Source: RGIG9041 sp045541455
GTDB lineage: Bacteria > Bacillota > Clostridia > Oscillospirales > QAKW01
NCBI GenBank assembly: GCA_045541455.1
Contig: JAZQJA010000028.1
Location: 1 to 37,687 of the forward strand
DNA: 37,687 bases
Direction: 5' to 3'
Shown piece by piece: positions 23,981 to 31,597 of this stretch (position 1 is its first letter; each line of letters begins with the position of its first letter). The position numbers and the translations under genes were made by a program. A model generated the notes under the pieces. It was not told the origin of the DNA. It saw only the letters and a list, made by a program, of their open reading frames with translations, and ran no database searches.

Positions 23981-24071
23981 AGGCAAAGTGATATTGCAAA
24001 CTAAAAGTTTGCAGTGATATTTTTGCCTTGCGCCAAAAGTGATATGAAAACCTTGCGGTTTTCGTGATATT
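23981..24071. repeat. GTGATAT-linked hairpin array, locus 2
   Basis: GTGATAT occurs at 23988, 24014, 24039 and 24064, a regular 25-26 base spacing. Between copies lie GCAAACT-AAA-AGTTTGC, TTTTG...CAAAA and GAAAACC-TTGC-GGTTTTC. An outer pair AGGCAAA (23981-23987) / TTTGCCT (24022-24028) encloses the first unit. It is the same family as locus 1, on the other side of the deacetylase gene. Confidence 0.75.
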
Positions 24072-24084
24072 ATATTCACTAACT

Positions 24085-24113
24085 GAGGCGCACTTCGTAA
24101 GGAAGTGCGCCTC
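24085..24113. repeat. GC-rich hairpin downstream of serC
   Basis: GAGGCGCACTTC (24085-24096) / GAAGTGCGCCTC (24102-24113) with loop GTAAG. It lies 18 bases past the serC stop and may stop or stabilise that mRNA, but no U-run follows on the minus strand. Confidence 0.65.
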
Positions 24114-24130
24114 GTAGGACTGCTTTTTAT

Positions 24131-25216
24131 TTATGAATTTGCTTTTTCAAAATCTTCAATAAATTTGATAAGTTTGTCAACGCCTTCTGCCGGCATTGCG
24201 TTGTAAATTGAAGCGCGCATACCGCCTACCGAGCGGTGACCTTTAAGGTTTTCAAGGCCTGCAGCCTTGCTTTCCTTAACAAACTTTGCATTAAGTTCGT
24301 CGTCTTCGGCGCGGAATGTAACGTTCATCATCGAACGGCATTTGGGGTCGTTGGGGTTTTTAAACATTTTGCTGTTTTCAAGGCAAGCGTAAAGTTTGTT
24401 AGCTTTTGCCTCGTTAAGCTCTTTCATTTTTTCCAAACCGCCAAGGTCCTTAATCCACTCTAAAACAAGTTTACAGATATAGATGGGGTAGCAGGGCGGA
24501 GTGTTATACATCGAGCCGTTTTCTGCCATTGTCTTGTAACTGCAAACGGTAGGAACTGTTGCATCAAGATCGTCGCGCAAAAGATCTTCTCTTACAATTA
24601 CGATTGTAAGACCTGCGGGAGCAACGTTTTTCTGTGCACCTGCATAGATAAGGCCGAACTTTGAAACGTCAACCGGCTCTGAAAGTATGCAAGAACTCAT
24701 ATCTGCAACAAGCGGAACACCGTTTGTTTGAGGTATGTAATCCCATTTTGTACCGAAAATTGTGTTGTTAAAGCAGATATGCACAAAGTCAGCATCTGGG
24801 CGAAGGTCAAGTTCTTCCTGACGCGGAATGCGTGCAAAAGTTTCCTCTTTTGTGGTTGCAGCAAGGTGTGCGTCACCGTATTTTTTACCCTCGGTATAAG
24901 CTTTGCCTGAAAACTGACCTGTTACAACATAGTCAGCCTTGCCGGTTTTCATAAGATTCATTGCAACGCTTGCAAACTGAAGCGAAGCACCGCCCTGTAA
25001 AAAGAGCACCTTATAATTATCCGGAATATTCATTACTTCTCTAAGCAATTTTTCAGCATCAACTATTATATCGTCAAAAAACTTTGAACGGTGGCTCATC
25101 TCCATAACGGACATACCCGAACCCTCGTAGTTGAGCATCTGGTCGCGTGCTTTTTCCAGTACCGAAACGGGAAGCATTGACGGACCTGCAGAGAAATTGT
25201 AAATTCTGTCGTACAT
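24131..25216 (-). CDS. serC: Phosphoserine aminotransferase
   Basis: SerC moves an amino group from glutamate to 3-phosphohydroxypyruvate in serine synthesis and can also serve pyridoxal phosphate synthesis. The 361-aa length is standard. Motifs include the N-terminal YNFSAGPSMLP, LFLQGGASLQF (71-81; cofactor phosphate site), ADMSSCILS with the pyridine-contacting Asp172, and YAGAQKNVAP with the Schiff-base Lys196. GGAG precedes the ATG. No serA or serB is next to it, so it is monocistronic. Serine acetyltransferase (cysE) in the recA operon and tRNA-Ser directly upstream use the product, though adjacency to the tRNA is probably chance. Confidence 0.97.
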   Translation of the reverse strand: MYDRIYNFSAGPSMLPVSVLEKARDQMLNYEGSGMSVMEMSHRSKFFDDIIVDAEKLLREVMNIPDNYKVLFLQGGASLQFASVAMNLMKTGKADYVVTGQFSGKAYTEGKKYGDAHLAATTKEETFARIPRQEELDLRPDADFVHICFNNTIFGTKWDYIPQTNGVPLVADMSSCILSEPVDVSKFGLIYAGAQKNVAPAGLTIVIVREDLLRDDLDATVPTVCSYKTMAENGSMYNTPPCYPIYICKLVLEWIKDLGGLEKMKELNEAKANKLYACLENSKMFKNPNDPKCRSMMNVTFRAEDDELNAKFVKESKAAGLENLKGHRSVGGMRASIYNAMPAEGVDKLIKFIEDFEKANS

Positions 25217-25254
25217 TTTAATGCATCTCCTAATTTAAAATATTATTAAAAACA

Positions 25255-25283
25255 AGTATATACCATTAATTTTTTTATTTCAA
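25255..25283 (-). promoter_or_regulatory. serC: Promoter of serC
   Basis: On the minus strand TTGAAA (25283-25278), 17-base spacer, TATACT (25260-25255), about 38 bases before the ATG. It diverges from the tRNA promoter. Confidence 0.75.
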
Positions 25284-25314
25284 CAGTTTTTTAAAATTAA
25301 CATTTAAAATTTTA

Positions 25315-25343
25315 TTGACAAATGAAAATGAGTATGTTAATAT
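25315..25343 (+). promoter_or_regulatory. Promoter of tRNA-Ser
   Basis: TTGACA (25315-25320), 17-base spacer and TAATAT (25338-25343), with a start predicted about 4 bases before the tRNA 5' end. Confidence 0.7.
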
Positions 25344-25353
25344 ACTTGGGTAT

Positions 25354-25442
25354 GGAGAGATACCGAAGTGGTCATAACGGAACGGTCTTGAAAACCGTCG
25401 ACTCGCAAGGGTCCGTGGGTTCGAATCCCACTCTCTCCGCCA
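25354..25442 (+). tRNA. tRNA-Ser (anticodon UGA)
   Basis: Acceptor GGAGAGA (25354-25360) pairs with TCTCTCC (25432-25438), followed by discriminator G and an encoded CCA. The anticodon stem ACGGT/ACCGT (25382-25386, 25394-25398) encloses CTTGAAA, giving TGA at 25389-25391. The long variable arm (GACTC...GGGTC) is the class II feature of serine tRNAs, and GGTTCGAATCC is the T arm. It reads UCA (and other UCN) codons. Confidence 0.96.
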
Positions 25443-25486
25443 AAACGAAAATCCTGTCGATTATTGTCGGCAGGATTTTCGTTTTG
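25443..25486 (+). terminator. Terminator of tRNA-Ser
   Basis: AAACGAAAATCCTG / CAGGATTTTCGTTT stem around a 14-base loop, starting directly after the CCA and followed by TTTTG. Confidence 0.82.
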
Positions 25487-25590
25487 TATTATTCACTATT
25501 CATTTTTCGTTATTCATCATTCATTCGACAGGATTTTCAATGAATATTGAATAATGAAGTCGCTTTGCTGATGAATAATGAATAATTGAT
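25487..25590. repeat. ATTCATTATTCA-type inverted repeat element
   Basis: The left part (about 25488-25535) is rich in TTATTCA/ATTCATT, the right part (about 25537-25585) in TGAATAATGAA, forming an imperfect inverted repeat. GACAGGATTTTC repeats part of the terminator's right arm, suggesting local duplication or insertion next to it. No coding frame. Confidence 0.5.
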
Positions 25591-26121
25591 TTATCTGCAA
25601 AAGTATGATACATAGCGGTCAACAGCCTTTGCTATTACTTCAATAGCCGCTTCTTTGCTGTTTACCTCGCCTGCAACCGTTTCTTTGTCTTCAAGGGATT
25701 TATAAACCTTGAAAAAATGCTTCATTTCATCAAATATGTGCATTGGCAGTTCTTCAATAGTCTTATAACTGTTATAAGTCGGGTCGGCATACGGAATGGC
25801 GATTATTTTTTCGTCGTTTCTTCCATCATCTAACATAGAAATATAGCCTATCGGGAAGCACCTGACAAGCGTGAGCGGTTCAAGCGCCTCAGAACAAAGC
25901 ACTAAAACATCAAGCGGATCATTATCGTCACCATAGGTTCTGGGAATAAAACCGTAGTTTGCAGGATAATGTGTTGAAGTGTATAAAACACGGTCGAGCA
26001 TAATAAGTCCTGTTTCTTTATCAAGTTCATACTTCTTTTTACTGCCCTTAGGTATTTCTATCACCGCAATAAAATCATCGGGTTTTATTCGCTTGGGATC
26101 TATATCATGCCAAATATTCAT
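25591..26121 (-). CDS. ppa: Inorganic pyrophosphatase (family I)
   Basis: Ppa hydrolyses pyrophosphate, pulling biosynthetic reactions forward. An upstream in-frame ATG at 26142 has no ribosome site, while the ATG at 26121 (MNIWHDIDP) follows AAGGAGAAGG, so I chose the latter; the 176-aa product then matches the family length. The soluble family I signature is present: EIPKGSKKKYELD, YPANYGFIPRTYGDDNDPLDVLVL with the metal-binding DxDPxD-like DDNDPLD, and IPYADPTY with further metal ligands. It has its own strong promoter and no partner genes. Confidence 0.95.
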   Translation of the reverse strand: MNIWHDIDPKRIKPDDFIAVIEIPKGSKKKYELDKETGLIMLDRVLYTSTHYPANYGFIPRTYGDDNDPLDVLVLCSEALEPLTLVRCFPIGYISMLDDGRNDEKIIAIPYADPTYNSYKTIEELPMHIFDEMKHFFKVYKSLEDKETVAGEVNSKEAAIEVIAKAVDRYVSYFCR

Positions 26122-26161
26122 ATATGCCTTCTCCTTTGCCATAAATAGTAATTATGATTTT

Positions 26162-26190
26162 ATTATAATATCTATTTGACATAATGTCAA
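26162..26190 (-). promoter_or_regulatory. ppa: Consensus promoter of ppa
   Basis: On the minus strand TTGACA (26190-26185), 17-base spacer, TATAAT (26167-26162): a full consensus match. The -35 is part of a palindrome TTGACAT-A-ATGTCAA (26176-26190). Confidence 0.88.
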
Positions 26191-26252
26191 AAATTTATTT
26201 AACAAGCAAAATTGCGCCAAACCGCAGTGAGTATTAAAATTTTTAAAAACTA

Positions 26253-26281
26253 TTGAATGATTTTAAAAGTTATTATATACT
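26253..26281 (+). promoter_or_regulatory. Promoter of the eda-kdgK operon
   Basis: TTGAAT (26253-26258), 17-base spacer, TATACT (26276-26281), 32 bases before the start codon. No obvious operator palindrome was seen. Confidence 0.7.
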
Positions 26282-26312
26282 TGTATTAAATAAATTATAA
26301 AGGAGAATTTAA

Positions 26313-26861
26313 GTGGAAAAGTTTATCCCTGTTGTTGTTATTAAAGAACTTGGTGAAACAGATAAAATTTTATCGGCGCTTAAAGCAAACGGCATAAACT
26401 GTGCCGAAATAACATTCCGTACGGCTTGTGCTAAAGAGGCAATTGCGTACGCTTGCAAAAACTATCCTGATATGAGCATTGGTGCGGGCACTGTAATAAA
26501 CGCCGCACAGTGTAACGACGCGCTTGAGGCAGGCGCTCAGTTTATCGTATCGCCCGGCCTTTCGGTAGATGTTGCAAACATCTGTAAAGAGAAAAATGTA
26601 CCCTACTACCCCGGTTGCGTAACCCCGACCGAAATAATGCAGGCGCTTGAGTTGGGCATTACCACCGTTAAATTCTTCCCCGCCAATGTTTATGGCGGTC
26701 TGTCGGCTTTAAAAGCACTGTCCGCACCCTTCCCGCAGGTTAAATTTATCCCAACGGGCGGCGTTGACAGAAGCAATATCGACGAATTTTTGGCATTTGA
26801 TAAAATTGCGGCTATCGGCGGCAGTTTCTTTGTAAAAGAAGCATTGGAGGCAAATAAATGA
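26313..26861 (+). CDS. eda: 2-dehydro-3-deoxyphosphogluconate (KDPG) aldolase
   Basis: Eda splits KDPG into pyruvate and glyceraldehyde-3-phosphate. This 182-aa class I aldolase has AEITFRT with the catalytic Glu32, GAGTV (58-62), PGCVTPTEI (100-108) and the Schiff-base Lys120 in TTVKFFPA. The start is a GTG with AAAGGAG 8 bases ahead. It overlaps the kinase gene as ATGA, so the pair forms the lower part of uronate/hexonate degradation. It may also accept related keto-deoxy acids; specificity is not visible. No uronate isomerase, dehydratase or transporter lies alongside. Confidence 0.93.
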   Translation: MEKFIPVVVIKELGETDKILSALKANGINCAEITFRTACAKEAIAYACKNYPDMSIGAGTVINAAQCNDALEAGAQFIVSPGLSVDVANICKEKNVPYYPGCVTPTEIMQALELGITTVKFFPANVYGGLSALKALSAPFPQVKFIPTGGVDRSNIDEFLAFDKIAAIGGSFFVKEALEANK

Positions 26862-27877
26862 GAGTTGTAACATTCGGCGAGATTATGTTAAGGCTCGCAC
26901 CCAACGGATATTATAGGTTTTTCCAAAACGACCAAATGCAAGCAACCTTTGGCGGCGGCGAAGCAAACGTTGCCGTTTCGCTTGCAAACTACGGCATTGA
27001 CAGCGTGTACGTAACAAAACTGCCCACCCACGCAATTGGTCAGGCGGCTGTAAACTCACTTCGCTATTTCGGCGTTGACACTTCAAAAATTGTGCGCGGC
27101 GGTGAGCGTGTTGGTATCTATTACCTTGAAAAAGGCGCATCCCAGCGCGGTTCTGTCTGCATTTATGACAGGGCACACTCTGCAATACAAACAGCAGACA
27201 GGTCTGACTTTGACTGGGACAGCATTTTTGAAGGTGCTGACTGGTTTCACTTTACCGGCATCACACCCGCACTGGACCCTAACCTTGTTGAAATATGCCG
27301 TGACGCTTGTGTTGCCGCTAAAAAACGCGGCGTTAAAATCTCCTGCGACTTAAACTACCGCGGCAAATTGTGGACAAGGGAGCAGGCGCGTGCCGCTATG
27401 ACTGACCTTTGCCAGTACGTAGACGTTTGCATTTCAAACGAAGAAGACGCAAAAGACGTTTTTGGCATTGAGGCTGAGGACACTGATATTTACGGCGGTA
27501 AACTTAACCACGACGGCTATAAATCAGTTGCAAAACAACTTATGGATAAGTTTGGTTTTGAAAAAGTTGCCATCACCCTTCGCACCTCAATCTCGGCAAG
27601 CGATAACGACTGGGCAGGTATGCTTTACGACGGCAAAGACTATTGCTTTTCAAAATCGTACAGCCTGCGCATAGTTGACCGTGTTGGCGGCGGTGACTCG
27701 TTTGGCGGCGGACTAATCTACGCATTGCTCAACGGCAAATCGACAAAAGACGCCATTGAATTTGCAGTTGCGGCAAGTGCCCTTAAACACTCGGTAGAGG
27801 GTGATTATAACCGTGTAAGCGTTTCGGAAATTGAAAAACTTGCAGGCGGTGACGGCTCGGGCCGTGTTCAGAGATAA
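26858..27877 (+). CDS. kdgK: 2-dehydro-3-deoxygluconate (KDG) kinase, PfkB family
   Basis: KdgK phosphorylates 2-keto-3-deoxygluconate with ATP to give KDPG, the substrate of the upstream aldolase. The 339-aa protein shows the PfkB/ribokinase layout: N-terminal FGEIMLRLAPNG, the glycine-rich FGGGEANVAVSLANYG (31-46), and the C-terminal signature VGGGDSFGGG with the catalytic Asp. Assignment to KDG rather than another sugar rests mainly on the coupled aldolase gene (ATGA overlap). A terminator follows 14 bases after the stop, ending a two-gene operon. Confidence 0.92.
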   Translation: MRVVTFGEIMLRLAPNGYYRFFQNDQMQATFGGGEANVAVSLANYGIDSVYVTKLPTHAIGQAAVNSLRYFGVDTSKIVRGGERVGIYYLEKGASQRGSVCIYDRAHSAIQTADRSDFDWDSIFEGADWFHFTGITPALDPNLVEICRDACVAAKKRGVKISCDLNYRGKLWTREQARAAMTDLCQYVDVCISNEEDAKDVFGIEAEDTDIYGGKLNHDGYKSVAKQLMDKFGFEKVAITLRTSISASDNDWAGMLYDGKDYCFSKSYSLRIVDRVGGGDSFGGGLIYALLNGKSTKDAIEFAVAASALKHSVEGDYNRVSVSEIEKLAGGDGSGRVQR

Positions 27878-27890
27878 CATATAAAAAATT

Positions 27891-27925
27891 ATCGGCATAA
27901 CCGACTTTGGTTGTGCCGATTTTTT
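27891..27925 (+). terminator. Terminator of the eda-kdgK operon
   Basis: ATCGGCATAACC (27891-27902) / GGTTGTGCCGAT (27909-27920) with one G-U pair, followed by TTTTT. The recA -35 begins immediately behind it. Confidence 0.9.
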
Positions 27926-27926
27926 A

Positions 27927-27955
27927 TTGACTTTGTATATATTAGATAATATAAT
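27927..27955 (+). promoter_or_regulatory. Promoter of the recA-rsmG operon
   Basis: TTGACT (27927-27932), 17-base spacer, TATAAT (27950-27955). I see no GAAC-N4-GTTC (LexA) box in or near it. Confidence 0.85.
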
Positions 27956-27996
27956 ATATCTGTATAACTATGTATAATAATATAGGAGATAAAACA

Positions 27997-29094
27997 ATGG
28001 TAGATAAAAAAGAAGCCTTAAAAACCGCGCTTGCCCAAATTAAAAAGCAGTACGGTGACGGTGCTGTAATGAAACTGGGCGACAATATAGGTATGAAAGT
28101 AGATGCCATACCTACAGGCTCACTCGCTCTTGATGCCGCACTCGGTATCGGCGGTGTACCCAAAGGCAGAATTATAGAAATTTTCGGACCTGAATCATCG
28201 GGTAAAACAACACTTGCTTTGCACATTATTGCCGAAGCGCAAAAACGCGGCGGTGAGGTTGCGTTTATTGATGCGGAGCACGCGCTTGACCCTATCTATG
28301 CAGAAGCGCTTGGTGTAGACGTTGACAATGTGCTGGTTTCCCAGCCCGATAATGGTGAGCAGGCGCTTGAAATTACCGAAGCGCTTGTACGTTCGGGCGC
28401 AATTGATGTTGTAGTTGTTGACTCGGTTGCAGCACTTGTTCCCAAAACTGAAATTGAGGGTGATATGGGCGCTTCGCACGTTGGCTTGCAGGCACGCCTT
28501 ATGTCGCAGGCACTCAGAAAACTTGCAGGTGTCATTTCAAAAAGCAACTGTGTTGCAATATTTATAAACCAGCTTCGTGAAAAGGTTGGTGTAATGTACG
28601 GCAACCCCGAAACAACAACAGGCGGTCGCGCGCTCAAGTTTTACGCATCGGTACGTATCGACATTCGTAAAACCGAACCCATTAAACAGGGCGCTGAAGT
28701 TGTTGGTAACGTTACCAAATGTAAAATTGTTAAAAACAAAGTTGCACCGCCCTTTAAGGTAGCACTTTTTGACATTATGTACGGTGAGGGTATTTCAAAA
28801 TACGGCGAACTTGTTGACCTTGGTGCAGAGTTTGGTATTATCAAAAAAAGCGGTTCGTGGTTCTCGTACGGTGAAACACGCATAGGTCAGGGCAAGGACA
28901 ATGCAAAACAATTCCTTATCGACAACCCCGACATCTCGCAAGAAGTTGAAAACCAAATCCGCGAAAAACTGGCAGCATCCGGCGAAAAGGACACAAAGCA
29001 GACAAATACCGTAAAAGAAACAAAAAAATCTCAACCGAAAGCAGAGGTTAAGCCGTCAGCATCAATTGATGTAACGGCAGACGACTTTGAGTAA
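27997..29094 (+). CDS. recA: Recombinase A
   Basis: RecA coats single-stranded DNA, drives strand exchange and activates the SOS response. The ATG at 27997 follows TAGGAGAT; an upstream in-frame ATG at 27970 adds only a non-conserved tail. The 365-aa protein has Walker A GPESSGKT (64-71), Walker B VVVVDSVAAL, the L1/L2 DNA-binding loops (GDMGASHVGLQARLMSQALR; NQLREKVGVMYGNPETTTGG) and an acidic C-terminal tail ending DVTADDFE. It heads a nine-gene run. recX starts inside its last codons, so the two are translationally coupled. Confidence 0.99.
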   Translation: MVDKKEALKTALAQIKKQYGDGAVMKLGDNIGMKVDAIPTGSLALDAALGIGGVPKGRIIEIFGPESSGKTTLALHIIAEAQKRGGEVAFIDAEHALDPIYAEALGVDVDNVLVSQPDNGEQALEITEALVRSGAIDVVVVDSVAALVPKTEIEGDMGASHVGLQARLMSQALRKLAGVISKSNCVAIFINQLREKVGVMYGNPETTTGGRALKFYASVRIDIRKTEPIKQGAEVVGNVTKCKIVKNKVAPPFKVALFDIMYGEGISKYGELVDLGAEFGIIKKSGSWFSYGETRIGQGKDNAKQFLIDNPDISQEVENQIREKLAASGEKDTKQTNTVKETKKSQPKAEVKPSASIDVTADDFE

Positions 29095-29695
29095 TATAAC
29101 AAACCTTTTTGCAAACCCCGACAAAAAGGGGTTTACAGACATTTATTCCGACGGCGAATTTTTAATGACGCTGTCAGACGATGCTATTATCGAAGCAGGA
29201 CTTAAACTCGGCGCTGAAATTGACAGCGACACACTTTTGGAAATTGAGCACGCAGTTTTACTTACAAAAGCAAAGCACAAGGCGTTTACATACCTCGGCT
29301 TTGGTGATATGAGTGACAAGAAACTCATTGATAAACTTGTGCACGCGGGGTTTGATGCAGATATTTCACGTGAGTGTGCCGATATTATGATAGGGCTTGG
29401 TTATATTGACAATTCGCGTTATGCATATAACCTTGCACACAATATGGCAACTGTAAAACTGTACGGTCCGCGCCGTATAGAAAACGAACTTTGCATTCGC
29501 GGTATATCTAAAACAGATGTTCAAAACGCGCTGGATAGCATTGACGTGGATTTTTGCCAAAATGCAAAAACCCTTATAAAAACTAAATTTTCTTCAAAAC
29601 AGGGGCAAAAACTTGTAAGCGCGCTTATGCGCTACGGCTACGAATGGGATTGTATAAGCCCGCTGTTACACAATGACGAGGAACTGTATGAGTGA
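29087..29695 (+). CDS. recX: RecA regulatory protein RecX
   Basis: RecX binds the RecA filament and limits its activity. The 202-aa protein consists of the helical repeats typical of the family: IYSDGEFLMTLSDDAIIEAGL at the N-terminus, KLVHAGFDADISRECADIMIGLGYIDNSRYA in the middle and KLYGPRRIENELCIRGI with the conserved GPxRI motif. The start is a TTG at 29087, eight bases before the recA stop; no strong ribosome site is visible, consistent with coupling to recA translation. An alternative start further in would remove conserved residues. It overlaps rimO by 8 bases. Confidence 0.92.
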   Translation: MSNITNLFANPDKKGFTDIYSDGEFLMTLSDDAIIEAGLKLGAEIDSDTLLEIEHAVLLTKAKHKAFTYLGFGDMSDKKLIDKLVHAGFDADISRECADIMIGLGYIDNSRYAYNLAHNMATVKLYGPRRIENELCIRGISKTDVQNALDSIDVDFCQNAKTLIKTKFSSKQGQKLVSALMRYGYEWDCISPLLHNDEELYE

Positions 29696-31019
29696 TAAAC
29701 TAACTGTTGCATTTATCGCACTGGGCTGTGCGAAAAACCAGATAAATACCGAAATTATGCTTGCCGACGTAAAACGCGCAGGTTTTAACATAACGGGCGA
29801 GGTGGAAAACTCCGACATCACTGTTATAAACACCTGCGGATTTATAGAAGATGCAAAAAGCGAGGCGCTTGAAACAATTTTCGAGGTTGCGGCTCTCAAA
29901 AAAGAGGGCAAAACCAAAAAAATCATCGTGTGTGGCTGCCTTGCCCAGCGGTACAAAGACCAAATTGCCGAAGAACTGTTTGAGGTTGACGGCTTTGTAG
30001 GTGTCGGAAGTTTTGGCAAAATTGTGCAAGCGATAGAAAGAGTTATAAATGGTGAGCGTGTATGCTTTTTTGACAGCACCGACAACCTTGTGCTTGAGGG
30101 TGAACGCGTACTTATAACTCCCTACTACTCGGCATACCTCAAAGTTGCCGACGGCTGTTCAAACCGCTGTGCCTACTGCGCAATACCACTTATACGCGGT
30201 GATTTCCGTTCGCGCACCATTGAAAGCATTGTAAGCGAGGCTGATGCACTTTGTAAAAACGGTGCAAAAGAACTTATAGTAATTGCACAGGACACATCAA
30301 ACTACGGCTTTGATATTTACGGCAAACGAATGTTGCCGACACTGTTGAAAGAACTTTGTAAAACAAGTGCGATGTGGATTAGGGTTATGTACCTGTACCC
30401 CGACAAAATAACCGACGAACTTATTGATGTTATCAAAACCGAACCCAAGATAGTAAAATATATAGAGATGCCGATACAGCACGCATCGAAAAATGTTTTG
30501 CGCAAAATGAACAGGCCGGGCGACAGCGAAAGCCTGCTGGCTCTCGTAAACAAACTGCGTGAGAATATCCCGAATGTAATTTTACGCACCACCGTTATGG
30601 TTGGTTTCCCCGGTGAAAGTGAAAGTGATTTTGAAACGCTGTGCACATTTTTAAAACATGCGCGTTTTGACAAACTGGGCGTTTTTCAGTTTTCACCTGA
30701 GGACGACACGCCCGCTCAAAATTTTGAAAACCAAATTGCTGACAGCGTTAAGGCTCAGCGCGCCGAGGCGGTTGAACTTTTGCAATCAGAAATTGTAGAA
30801 CAAAAGCAACAAGACCTTATCGGCAAAACTTTTGATGTTATTTGTGAGGGCTTTGACCGCTATGCAGAGTGTTACTTTGGCAGAAGTTATATGGAAGCGC
30901 CCGATATTGACGGCAAAATATTTTTCACCGCACAAGATACTGTAATCTCAGGAGAGATTGTAAAAGTGAAAATAACCGAATGTATGGATTTTGAAATGAT
31001 TGGAGAACTTGTAAAATGA
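29688..31019 (+). CDS. rimO: Ribosomal protein S12 methylthiotransferase RimO
   Basis: RimO adds a methylthio group to an Asp of ribosomal protein S12 using two Fe-S clusters and SAM. The ATG at 29688 follows GAGGAA; the frame extends 5 codons upstream without support. In the 443-aa protein the N-terminal UPF0004 domain has Cys14, Cys50 and Cys84 (ALGCAKN, INTCGF, CGCLAQR) for one cluster, and the radical SAM motif CSNRCAYC holds Cys157, Cys161 and Cys164. A TRAM domain ends the protein. The ALGCAKNQIN signature separates it from MiaB. It overlaps pgsA as ATGA. Confidence 0.96.
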   Translation: MSDKLTVAFIALGCAKNQINTEIMLADVKRAGFNITGEVENSDITVINTCGFIEDAKSEALETIFEVAALKKEGKTKKIIVCGCLAQRYKDQIAEELFEVDGFVGVGSFGKIVQAIERVINGERVCFFDSTDNLVLEGERVLITPYYSAYLKVADGCSNRCAYCAIPLIRGDFRSRTIESIVSEADALCKNGAKELIVIAQDTSNYGFDIYGKRMLPTLLKELCKTSAMWIRVMYLYPDKITDELIDVIKTEPKIVKYIEMPIQHASKNVLRKMNRPGDSESLLALVNKLRENIPNVILRTTVMVGFPGESESDFETLCTFLKHARFDKLGVFQFSPEDDTPAQNFENQIADSVKAQRAEAVELLQSEIVEQKQQDLIGKTFDVICEGFDRYAECYFGRSYMEAPDIDGKIFFTAQDTVISGEIVKVKITECMDFEMIGELVK

Positions 31020-31591
31020 ACACACCCAATAAACTGACTGTGCTTAGAATTTGTATGACCCCTCTTTTTATGGCGTCAATGCTTATCGAATTTCCTCATC
31101 ACTACCTTGTGGCTTTAATACTTTTTGCCTCAGCGTCAATAACAGACCTTATCGACGGTAAAATGGCAAGAAAATACAATCTCATTACCGATTTTGGTAA
31201 ATTTTTAGACCCGCTTGCAGACAAAATGCTCACCACCGCCGCATTTTTGGCGTTTATCGACAAAGGCATAGGCGTTGGCATTACCTGGATTACATTTATA
31301 GTCCTCATCCGCGAATTTTTAATAACATCGCTAAGACTTATCTCATCGGGCAAAGGAAAAGTTATTGCCGCAAATATGTGGGGCAAGGCAAAAACCGTAA
31401 GCCAGATGAGTGCGATTATATATGTACTTGCTTCGCAGTACTTTTTAAGCATCTTCCCCGCAAACGACACCGTTTGTGCGGTAATTAATATCATTACAAA
31501 CATCGTTTTATGGTTTAGCGCAATAATGACAATTATCAGTGGCGCAGTTTATGTAAAACAAAACAAGGATTTTATCGACCCCAGAAAGTAA
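31016..31591 (+). CDS. pgsA: CDP-diacylglycerol-glycerol-3-phosphate 3-phosphatidyltransferase
   Basis: PgsA makes phosphatidylglycerol phosphate, the entry to anionic phospholipids. This 191-aa membrane protein has the full CDP-alcohol phosphotransferase motif DG-x2-AR-x8-G-x3-D-x3-D (Asp47 to Asp69). Hydrophobic stretches at about 8-48, 75-105 and 125-180 give several membrane spans. It starts inside the rimO stop (ATGA), as in many Firmicutes where rimO and pgsA are neighbours. In those species cinA and recA often follow; here recA is upstream and the cinA-like gene is elsewhere. Confidence 0.95.
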   Translation: MNTPNKLTVLRICMTPLFMASMLIEFPHHYLVALILFASASITDLIDGKMARKYNLITDFGKFLDPLADKMLTTAAFLAFIDKGIGVGITWITFIVLIREFLITSLRLISSGKGKVIAANMWGKAKTVSQMSAIIYVLASQYFLSIFPANDTVCAVINIITNIVLWFSAIMTIISGAVYVKQNKDFIDPRK

Positions 31592-31597
31592 GTTTTT

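Noticed and set aside
23981..24071. Evenly spaced short repeats resembling a CRISPR array
   Set aside because: The repeat is only 7-9 bases, the gaps are palindromic and short (~18 bases), and there are no cas genes.
24085..24113. Intrinsic terminator for serC
   Set aside because: The hairpin is strong but no U-run follows on the minus strand, so I list it only as a hairpin.
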